Assembly: GCF_026151205.1 (NCBI RefSeq)
Contig: NC_087084.1
Location: forward strand, 968,312 to 1,032,311
Length of the DNA stretch: 64,000 nt
Direction: 5' to 3'
DNA from: Bolinopsis microptera
Taxonomy: Eukaryota > Ctenophora > Tentaculata > Lobata > Bolinopsidae
Part shown: piece by piece, positions 13,501 to 25,500 of the stretch
Layout: every line of letters starts with the position of its first letter
Numbering within the stretch: the stretch's first letter is position 1
The notes under the pieces: model-generated
Databases searched by the model: none
Seen by the model: the letters and a program-made list of their open reading frames with translations, nothing else
What the model was told of the DNA's origin: nothing
Translations under genes and position numbers: made by a program

Positions 13501-16500
13501 AAAATTATTTAATTTTAAAATATTTTTGTTTAGAACTAACCCGATAATATTACTTCAAGATTTTAAGCGAAGATATCATGCTACATTTTCAGTACTTTTA
13601 ATAGAAGAATTAAAAGTACAAAAATAAGTGAACGAACACTTATATTCTAGCATCGTTACTTATTCTAGCATCATTCTAACCAAAAATAATATTGTGCACG
13701 ATTATCCTAGTTCGATGATCCATGGCCATCTTACGAAAACAAATTTGTCTATTTCAAATTATTTTGGTGTCTGGTAGAACTTCAGCAAGGATCCTTCACG
13801 TCACGTTATGCCCATATAAGGATCTAGAATATTAAATTAAAGGATTATTCTGTGGTAAATGCTCGATCACTACTAATAGGATCAATATGGAAATGAAGCG
13901 TGTAAATTTACGAACTTTAAATTTAACGTATTAACAATTAATATGTATAATAGATGTGGATTTTCGTGGGGAGGTGAGCTACATTTGTTTACTTTTAAGG
14001 TGGCGGTTCTGCTCAGCAGGAGAAAGAGGTGATGCACATTTTGTATTATGGAACGCTTGTATTATGGAACGCTTGTTCTACTCATGACCTAGGGCCTAGG
14101 GGGTTAAGCTGAAACCGAAAGATCGGGGCAATCGTCACCTTAACTGATCGAACAGGTACTAACACAATTTTCATAAAGAAATGTTTATAGCAGCTTGTGA
14201 GAGATAAGGAAGTGTTTATAGTTCTGAAACCTAGTTAATTCATTTTTTCGTGCAATTTTGGGTCAGAAACAGTCACAAAAATGAGTTAACAACAAGGTCG
14301 ATTTCCCGGTTATTATTAAGCTTTCGTTCATAAAATAATTCGGGACCTTCAAAAGGGGTAACAAGAAGGAGTTACAAGCGTTACAAGCGTTCCATAATAC
14401 AAAATTTGTATCACCTTTGTCTCCTGCTGAGCAGAACCGCCACCTTGAAAGTAAACGAGAATCCACGAGAATCCACATCTATAACTTATCGTTTTATTTC
14501 TTCTTTACCTACAAAACATGTATTTTTCAGACATTCAGATTTTTGTTTCTGACGTCGAGGTCGATCCTGCTGACGCCAAAACTCTAATTGTAGCTGGGGA
14601 AAGCCTTTCTCTCATGTGCCAAATGAAGGCTGATAGCCAATATGTGGACAGAGAGATAGAATGGTTTTATGATGTTGACAAAACAGTATGTAAAATTCAT
14701 AATTATCATTTCGTAGGAAGACAAAAGGTTAATTACAAACTTTCTCGGGGAACACTAAACGAATACGATCAAGAAGAACATAAATAAAAACACTTCAGCC
14801 AACAGGCGTATTGGATGGTGAAACGTCGCCGTACAAACACAAAACTGTGACAAAAACTGCTGAACTGGCAGACACGGCAGATTATACTTGTACAGGTAGG
14901 AAAGGGGATAATGGTGTCTGGGACTCTGGAGCGGACCACCTCCAAAACCCTGACATTCTTTTTCATACATGGCTATTTTTCAATTATTGTTAAAGAAATG
15001 AATATCAATGTTGATGGCCGATCTTCTGCTCAATCCAACGGTCCCTAACGGCCATCATGGGATTGGTTTAACAAATGTTGTTAATAAATGGAGGATTTTA
15101 CTGAATTATCACCGGAAGTAACTAACGATCGGTTTCTCTAATCATCCAACACTTAGGCACGTACGGTAACGATGGAGCATCATTACCGCCCCTACCTATA
15201 ACTAAAAAGGTAAAGGTGTACGTGGTGGGCTACAGTGAGCAACCAGACAACACGTTTAGTGAAGTCGGAGCGGCCCTCACCCTCAGCTGTACTGTACAGG
15301 GAGATGCTGCCACCACAATCACGTGGTATGTGTTGTTAAAATAAATCTACAGGGTGGGCCAAAAGTCAGTACCCATACGTTGGCCTTTATAGCTAAGTCA
15401 CTGAGTGCCCAATTTAAATACTTCTTTCTGGTATGACTTACTACCACCACTGGTTCGAGGAATTTGTCAACTCGAAAAATATTCGCGTTCATTTTTTTCA
15501 AATGGAGGTTCATTTTCACATTTATTTGATAGTTTGGATAGTCAGATCAAGCTAAATGTTATTGAATTGTGTTTGGCCATTCGAATTACGTTTGTCCTGA
15601 AAGAATTAGAACTGTAGCTTCTCAGATGACCGAGATATGAAGCATAACGAGTTTATTAATTACGTGTGATCAGGTGATTGGTTTACCTAATCACGTGATA
15701 AGGTGACCCCGTTAACTACCCCGTTAAACATTATGGGAATTGTTAAGGGTGCCCAATTAAGGTGTCGTGTCACGGTGTCACATAATCACCCAGTCAATTT
15801 TGTTAACGAGATACAGAAAATGCTTGATAACTTCGTCATTTCTAATCCGTTTTGCCTCATGTTTTCAGATCATATGCAACATTTGATAATCTACCGTCTC
15901 TGAAAAAAATTAGGCGTTCAGCATGTCCAGAGAAAACAATATAGGTGTTTTAATATTGAATGGGCGTGGTCTAAAATATTCGAATTTTCAAATTTTGACG
16001 ACGGAATCCTCGAACCAGTAAGTACAGTATGCCATCTGCAAAGCAACATCTCTCAAATATAAAACACGGCGGAGCTATTAAGACCAACGTATGGGTACTG
16101 ACTTTTGGCCCACCCTGTAGTTAAAATAGATTCAGTTAAAATAGATTCAGTTGAAATAGATTCAGTTAAAATAGATTCAGTTAAAATAGATTCACTTAAA
16201 ATAGATTCAGTTAAATAGATTCAGTTAAAATAGATTCAGTTAAAATGAATTCAGTTTTTTCTTTCTTTAATTTGTTGTTTTCTTAGTTGTATAACTTTTC
16301 CACTCTATTGCTGCTCAAATTTACACACACTTCGAAAATGTTTACAAATTATCTGATTGATTACATCAATACATTACAATTAAAATCGGTTTATTGTTTC
16401 ACCAAATTTTCTGTTAAAGTTTAAACTGATTAAACTGTATTTTCCGCACACCTGCGAAGTCAACCACCTTTATTACAGGACTAAAACCGTTGAGGGGGGT

Positions 16501-19500
16501 GAATCAAACCGACCTTTATTACAGGACTAAAACCGTTGAGGGGGTTAAATCAAACCCACCTTTATTACAGGACTAAAACCGTTGAGGGGGTTGAATCAAT
16601 CCCACCTTTATTACAGGACTAAAACCGTTGAGGGGGTTGAATCAAACCCACCTTTATTACAGGACTAAAACCGTTGAGGGGGTTAAATCAAACCCACCTT
16701 TATTACAGGACTAAAACCGTTGAGGGGGTTAAATCAAACCCACCTTTATTACAGGACTAAAACCGTTGAGGGGGTTGAATCAAACCCACCTTTATTACAG
16801 GACTAAAACCGTTGAGGGGGTTGAATCAAACCCACCTTTATTACAGGACTAAAACCGTTGAGGGGGTTGAATCAAACCCACCTTTATTACAGGACTAAAA
16901 CCGTTGAGGGGGGTGAATCAAACCCACCTTTATTACAGGACTAAAACCGTTGAGGGGGTTGAATCAAACCCACCTTTATTACAGGACTAAAACCGTTGAG
17001 GGGGTTGAATCAAACCCAACTCCTGAAACTCCAAAATCCCCTACACTGTTTGAAACCTCGAGTGAACTTAGAATTAGCAGTGCTCAAATAAGCGACTCGG
17101 GATCTTATAAGTGCAGTGCCACGTTCGGGGAAACAACTGTGGAAAGTACTGTCGCTGCAGTCACCGTTCTTGGTAGGTAACAGTTCTTTGCTCGGTTTAG
17201 ACTTCTTTAGAGAGCGCAACTGTTATGTATTTTCCCTATTTAGTTTTCACTGATAATTGGTAACTGCTAAAATACAGATTTGATGAATTACTGGATTTCA
17301 TTTTATTTTTATTCCATTACAGCTAATATAATCAGCGTGCCGAAAAGCTGAAGTTCAAAATCCTCAAAACCCAATAGTATTTGCATCCCTGAAAATATTC
17401 TCCCTATTCCCAGACATCGGTATCAGCGAGGACCCAGTAAGGATAGGCTTCCTAACAGGAGAGTACGGTAGTTTGTCGTGCAAGGTAAAGAACCCGCCGG
17501 ATAACCCGGCCACTGTCTTCTGGATACAGGAGACAGCAATATGTGTAATATGTGTAATATGTGTAATATGTGTAATATGTGTAGTATGTGTAATATGTGT
17601 AATATGTGTAATATGTGTAATATGTGTAATATGTGTAATATGTGTAATATGTGTAATATGTGTAATATGTGTAATATGTGTAATATGTGTAATATGTGTA
17701 ATATGTGTAATATGTGTAATATGTGTAATATGTGTAATATGTGTAATATGTGTAATATGTGTAATATGTGTAATATGTGTAATATGTGTAATATGTGTAA
17801 TATGTGTAATATGTGTAATATGTGTAATATGTGTAATATGTGTAATATGTGTAATATGTGTAATATGTGTAATATGTGTAATATGTGTAATATGTGTAAT
17901 ATGTGTAATATGTGTAATATGTGTAATATGTGTAATATGTGTAATATGTGTAATATGTGTAATATGTGTAATATGTGTAATATGTGTAATATGTGTAATA
18001 TGTGTAATATGTGTAATATGTGTAATATGTGTAATATGTGTAATATGTGTAATATGTGTAATATGTGTAATATGTGTAATATGTGTAATATGTGTAATAT
18101 GTGTAATATGTGTAATATGTGTAATATGTGTAATATGTGTAATATGTGTAATATGTGTAATATGTGTAATATGTGTAATATGTGTAATATGTGTAATATG
18201 TGTAATATGTGTAATATGTGTAATATGTGTAATATGTGTATGGCATTAAGATATGACTGCAGGTAAAGAACCCGCCGGATAACCCGGTCACTGTCTCCTG
18301 GATACAGGAGACAGCAGATGGAGATGAAGTGGTTGAAGATCAGTACATCCGATGGGCTGATGAGAGCCCTGTTTTCAGCTCCACTCTAGTATACGACAGG
18401 TTAGAATGTGATGATATATTGTTGTACGTTATTTTATTTTGTTTTAATCATCAGATGAAAGTTTTTCGCCGAAACAATAACGTAAAACTGATCCGATATG
18501 TGTGTTTCAGTGCCACCCATGATAATGCTGGTGTTTACAAGTGTAAAGCAGACTACACTGTAGATGGTAAAACATACTCTCGGGAAAGCGCACCTGTTGA
18601 TCTCTTTATTAGAGGTAGTTATTCCTGGCAACTTGCCACATTCCTAGCAACTAGTGCCACATTTCTGGCAACTAGTGCCACATTCCTAGCAACTAGTGCC
18701 ACATTTCTGGCAACTAGTGCCACATTCCTGGCAACTTGCCACATTCCTGGCAACTAGTGCCACATTCCTGGCAACTTGCCACATTCCTGGCAACTAGTGC
18801 CACATTCCTAGCAACTAGTGCCACATTTCTGGCAACTAGTGCCACATTCCTAGCAACTAGTGCCACATTTCTGGCAACTTGCCACATTCCTGGCAACTAG
18901 TGCCACATTCCTAGCAACTAGTGCCACATTTCTGGCAACTAGTGCCACATTCTTAGCAACTAGTGCCACATTTCTGGCAACTAGTGCCACATTCCTGGCA
19001 ACTTGCCACATTCCTGGAAACTAGTGCCACATTCCTGGCAACTTGCCACATTCCTGGCAACTTGCCACATTCCTGGCAACTTGCCACATTCCTGGCAACT
19101 TTCCACATTCCTGGCAACTTGCCACATTCCTGGCAACTTGCCACATTCCTCACCTGTTTCACTTCAATTTATATTCTCCTGATTATGTTATTATAGTTTA
19201 TAAAATTTTGTGTGAAGCTTCATTTTTTAGTTTAAGGCCTTTTCTATTTTTTATTGTTGATAGCATGAATTAATTCATGTTCAATAATTTCCAATAATAT
19301 TATAAGTTCGAAATAAGATAAATCAAACACATAATTGTCATAACCGGAAACCCACAACTCAAATCGACCTGCTCTTAATATGAAATCTTCAGAGCTCCAA
19401 CAAAAACTAGACGAGATCACTCTGGTGAACCTGCCAGCCGATACTAGCAAGGTTACCATGGTTACTAAGGTATTTACCTGCACTTACAAGGGAGATGACG

Positions 19501-22500
19501 GTATTGAGAGCATCTCCTGGAATTTAGATGGGGATATATGGGACGAAGCTAGACATACCGGGTGGTCAACAGTTGACGTAAGGAATACATGAAAAATGTT
19601 GGTTATGTAATGAATTTGTGTGCCAGTTAAATCAGTTATTAGTATCGGTCATACTAGCCCAGACAAGGCTGGTCGGTCTTAGTATCATTCGGGGGAGACA
19701 AATGATGTAATTCCGTTATCTACAGGGATCCTACCTTGCCGATGGCACATGGGAGAGCACGTTGACAGTAACCAGTCTCACGAAAACCAGCGGAAAGCTA
19801 GTAAAATGTATCGTGAACTTCAAAACAGACTCTTACAACAATGCGCTGGCCTCCGAAAGCAACTTTGTTGTCCGCTGTAAGATGTTGTTAAAATATTTCC
19901 TCCATTTTCTTTATCAACTCACTTCCTTGTCTCAGGACCTTTTTTACAATATTTCTCCTAACTGATTATTTTCAGCAATCTCTGAGGCGCCCGATGCGCA
20001 AACAATTTCTGATCAGGCCTCAGTGGATATCAGCTGTATTTACGCCGGTACCAACGACCCGGATACCGTTCAGTGGAGAGTTGACGGTTCAGCGAAGACA
20101 TCAGCCGATACTGCTGATACCGGTTTTACTGTCACCACAGGAGTGTTCCATGGTTCTACAAATAACGAAAGGTTTTAAATACATTTGTTTACTTTTTGGA
20201 ATATATATTTGCTGTTTATGTATATGTATCCATGTTTTATGTTCTTCCCTGACAACCAATACCAGGTAAAATGTTTGTTTTTTTTTTACAAAAAAAACCT
20301 CTCAGAAAAACCACCTTGACAATAACCGGCCGAGAATACACAGACGCACAAAAAATTATCAAGTGTGAGTTTATCTTCTCCACAAATCTCCCGCAAGAAA
20401 CCATGGAAGCTTCTACAACTCTACTCTTCCGAGGTATTTGTAGTATAATTTGGCCACAAAAGTTATGAGTAAAATGGCTTACAGAGGGTCTAATCCCGAA
20501 ACGTCTACATAATACCTTACGAGACATATTGACAAGGTACGAAAGTCGGTGGTTTTCCGAAAAATACAATTTTTTCTGACTACCAAAATTCAGGTCACCA
20601 TAATTTTTTCCCCCAAATTATTTTTCACGTATTTTCTTTAATCATGACTTTGTCGATTTACTACCAATATAGTAAGTTATCAATATGATTCATCTAACAA
20701 ATGAACACTAGTATTACACCTGGGACTACACTGTAGAGAGAAACGTCCCTGAAAGAAGATCAAGAAGAAATTGACTTGTACTTTTTCAAATTTCATATTT
20801 TATTTCATTGATTTTCTCAAATACGTACTGGGTTTTATTTTTGTAAAATAAAGAAATGAAAAAATCACAAAATACCATAATTTAGTTTGGGGTACAAAAT
20901 GAGTAGGTTTTCGGCAAAAAATCCCATGTTTTCGTTCCCAAATCATTTAGGTCACCGGAATTTCGTCGAGGATAAATAATAAATATGTCTCGTAAGGTAT
21001 GTAGAAAACAGAATCCATATGTCAAAGTGTCCCATCGCGTACAGAATATTTAATTTAAGATTTGATTGACTATATTCTATATATCCTGCTTCTGTTGTTC
21101 AATTTAATTCATATCTTCTAGGAATTGTTACGCCACTGGATGCGAACTACTACTCGATTGGGAAGGATTCTGTTTCCTTTACTTGCGAACTAGGAGTAGG
21201 AGCTGCTGGGGATGTCCCTACTTTTACTGCATGGTAAGTCTGCATTCCTTTGTTGAGGGGGCTGTCCCTGCTTCTACTGCATGGTGAGTCTGCATTCCTT
21301 TGTTGAGGGGGCTGTCCCTGCTTCTACTGCATGGTGAGTCTGCATTCCTTTGTTGAGGGGGCTGTCCCTGATTCTACTGCATGGTAAGTATTATGCTAGT
21401 TAGGTCTTTCAGTTTTTACTTATTTAGTACTTAACTTTGGCTGTGGAATGTATCTGGACTGTATCTTACAAATCATTGATCAGTGTTCAGTATACATCAC
21501 AATTGCAGGTACCTCAACTACAATGAAGCAGATATATCGAAAAACACGGAACTAAAAAACGAGGGTGACTACGTCATAGTAACTAACTCTCAGATCAATA
21601 GCGGAAAAATGGAAACTACTCTGACTATCTCTAGTGCCAATATTGCAGTCACTCTTGCTGGGAAATACACGTGTGCATTCTCATATGACAACGGAGATAT
21701 CTATAAGTCTGAAGGAAACCTTGTTGTACGGCTGGTCACCATAATACCTTCCGATGCCCATATCTACAGCTACCGAGATGACGGGTTACAATTGTCATGT
21801 ACAATTGAGTCGAGTGACACTACTACCGGTGTAACATGGTCTGGGCCAACAGGGTTTGATCCGTCCGGTATAACCAGGATTAATAATGTTAACACTTACA
21901 TTCTGACTCTTCCAACCGATGCTGCTGCATCCCAGTACAGCTGTGAATTTGCTTTTACTGATGGACCTACTTTCAAGCCGGTTGGCATCTTTCTCGATGT
22001 TAACTTGAACGTGATCGAGATGACGAACCCGACCAAGATGTACAGTACCTATGGGGTTGGTGTTACCGTTACTTTCTCCTGTTCAGCTGGGTCTCGCGAG
22101 GAGATGAGTGACCTTAACTTCTGGGACGGAACCCAGGAAGTTACAGCAACTAGGAGGAGCTATGAACACGGCAAGACGAATGCTGAGTACGATTACGTGG
22201 TTGATACTAAAGATAAGGATGCGGAGTTTAAATGCTACAAAAGTGCGGATGAAACTTCCGATTCTACTACTCTTGATGTGATGACCTGGACACAAGAGCT
22301 TGCAGAGTCAACTGAAGGTTCTGCTGGAGATAGTGTAGTCTTGCTTTGTAAGGCAGAGTGGAACACAGTCGACCAGAACAAACCAGCCTTCACGTGGTTA
22401 AAGGGAGCTACAGTCGCTGAGGAGACCAACAGCAGGTACAGAAGACACGTCAGGAAAAACGTGGGTTCAAAGCGAGTTAACGATCACTCTTGCTCTTGAC

Positions 22501-25500
22501 ATGGACGGCAGCAAGTACACTTGTACTGCTTTATATACCGATCTTACAGCCGGCCTGACACTTACCAGTACAACCAACATCAAAGTCGCCAGTAAGTCAA
22601 ATATTTATTTTAAGTTACATTACTTTAAAAGTCATAACTGCCGATTTATGAGAACAGAAATCGCATGTCATGCTATTTTACCCGTACCTTTTTTAATTTT
22701 ATAAGTTTTGAAGTGAATATTTTTTTAACTTATTGATCTCATATGCTCCTTATTCCAGGTATCGAGATAAATCCAGCGAAGTACGCCATCGTACCGACCG
22801 GAGAATCAGCGATGTTCACTTGTGTTGTGATAGCGAAGGAAGGAGTCAACCTGAAGTGGAGAAAACATGCTGACGACTATACTGAGAACGACAAGAACTA
22901 CGTTGATCTGACGACCTCTGCTCGGCAGGATAACTACAATACAGACAACAAATCAAGGAAGTCCACTTTGACGCTGTCATCCTTGACAAATGCTGACAGT
23001 ACTGACACTATTGAGTGTTACGAAGAAAATAATCCCGCTCTCACTGCAACCATGGAACTCAATGTTGTCGGTAAGATCATCAAACCTATAGGGTGGGCCA
23101 AAAGTCAGTACCCATATGTTGGCCTTAATAGCTCAATCACTGAGTTCCCAATTGAAATAATTCTTTTTGGTATGACTTACTACCACCACTGGTTCGAGGA
23201 ATTTGTCAAATCGAAAAATATTCGTGTTCATTTTTTTCAAATGAAGGTTCATTTTTGCATTTATTTGATAGTTTGGATAGTCGGATCAAGCCAAATTTTA
23301 TTGAATAGTGTTTGGCCAGATCTTTGGTAAGATCACCAAACCTATATATATATGGGTAAACTAGACCTGCAGAAGCCAGGGGAACGGCCCATAGCAGGGT
23401 AACCAGGATGGCCCGGTACCCAAAAACCTGATTAACTAGCAAAGATAAAAAATAACAATAGGTAATAAATAGATACCAATACTATACCGATATAAGATGC
23501 ATAGTTCAGAAAGATCAAACCGGGATGTTCCTTCTGTTAGTCTTTTGTAAGAGTCCATGGCTGTCGTAATCTTGTCTCTATTTCTTTTCTTTTCCGTGTT
23601 GTATTAGTCTTGCTGTAACGAGGAGTTAAAGAAATGTCTAGTATGGTATACTATGGTCCTGGGAGGTATCATGTTAAAGATATAGAGGGCTGGGGAGGTC
23701 ACTGAATCATGTGATTGAGAAATAAAAGGAAACTGTGTAAGTAACGTGGTTGTCCCTTCCACAATCAAGAAAGAAGAGGGGAGGGAGAGAGAGACACGCA
23801 TTGGGTCAAGCTAGAAGTGCCGACTGTCCTGTGGACTAATGAGCTCTTAGAACTGGCAGGCTAGCAGGACCTGTTGCAAGTCTGGGAACAATCTGGGGAG
23901 GGGAGAGTGATCGTGTTAGAGGGACAATTACGATTACTAAGGCTAATATAAAAGAGACTAGGGAGGTTCTTAGAAATCTAGATACTTGGTAGCTCTAGCG
24001 ATCCCCACAGTGTTACTGGTAGAGAAGGCTAGGTGTGATGGAAGGTATCCTCTCTGATGGTATAGTTACAAACGTAGTATTTCCTGTGTAAGGAGAATGC
24101 TGGACAGCTTGTGAGATAGTGTGCTGTAGTTTCATTGTCTTCATCACACTATTTGCATGCTGTTGGGTTCGTTGCCAGTCTTGTTTTGGAAATATCTGAG
24201 ATGACTGCATCCTGTGAATAGATGTGTAAGAATTCTACTCTTGTCTCTATTTTGTCGTCTTACGTCAAGGTGTGTGTCAAAGAAACTAATAATGTTGGAA
24301 TGGTGGGAAACAGTGGAGGATCTAAAGAGTAATATACGATAAAAGTGAGGTCGGAAAAAGTTACTGTCTAGAATATAAGAAAGAGAGGAGTGAGTGTAAG
24401 GAGCCAAAGGAGGAGGTCCAGTGGGAGGAGATGCCGGCCCTTTGTCTTGAATTGATTGATTGCCTTGAATTCATCAATGCGCCGGTACCCAGTGGGGGGT
24501 GACGGAGAGTGTCCTTCTAACTGCGTTGAGGGCTCCTAGAGTGTCTATGATGAGGTGGGATTGGGTGATGGTGCCCGATAAGGCATGAAGAACTGCTTAG
24601 CTGTCGATGCAGATGTGGAGCTCAGTAGCTGCGTAGTTGGTCTTGGGAGGTGAATGCAGAGGTGGAGTAAAGCCAGCAACTCTGCCTGGAAGATGATTGT
24701 GGTGTTTGGTGGTAATGTTCTGAAATAGTCGCTGAGTTAAGATAGAGGACGAACCCCGCTCCTGCAAGATTGTTCTTCACCGAGCTGTCAGTGTACCCAA
24801 CTAGTGTGTCAGATTTATGGAGGAGTGGGATCTGAACTAGGGCTTCCGAGCGTTCGAGTATAAAATCCGTTTTGAATGATTGTGACAGGTTGGGTGAGGC
24901 TGGTGTTACATGTCTAAAAGTGTTGCATATCTAAAAGGAAAAGAGGTGGAAGTATCTTCTTGAGCTGGTCGGAGAGAAGGATAGAGTGAGATGTCAGCTT
25001 TCCGTCTCTAAGTCCGTTTGAGGCGGACGAAGTGATGTTAAGCCTGAGGAAAGTTATGAGAGAAATGGAGTGAATCCTGAGGTCAAGAGGGGGGAGTTGG
25101 GTGAGGACCTCTAAGTAACAGGTCGGTGAGGAGGAGATGGTTCCTGTGATCAGAAGTAGAGCTGTTCTTTGTACTGATCCATGTGAGAGGGCTGGGATAA
25201 TGATTTGATTAAAATATGTTTGTGCCTGTCTCGAATTGTAGATAAATTTTATGTCGTGCGGGTTAGTGTCTAGTGATTCTAGGAAGTCTACCTCCGCTAT
25301 AGCAATCTCTGCATGGGTATGGAATGCGTCTTCTCTAGTCAGTATTCTACAGTCTGTCCTAGTAGCTAGGAGAGTCAGGTCGGGTTCTGCGGTGGAAACA
25401 CCTGAGCTGGGCGCCCCGTTAGGGACAGCCTTAGGTGTCCCTGGCTCCTCTAATAAGTCGGCGATTCCACTAGTGGATGCCAACTCACCAGAGAGCCTGG

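Noticed and set aside
15405-15617. 70-codon frame inside the mariner-type element
   Set aside because: It shows no DDE/DDD motif or helix-turn-helix; the element looks non-autonomous.
17452-18291. Long open frames of YYT, ICV or MCN repeats on both strands
   Set aside because: All are readings of a 9-bp satellite, which is open in several frames by arithmetic.
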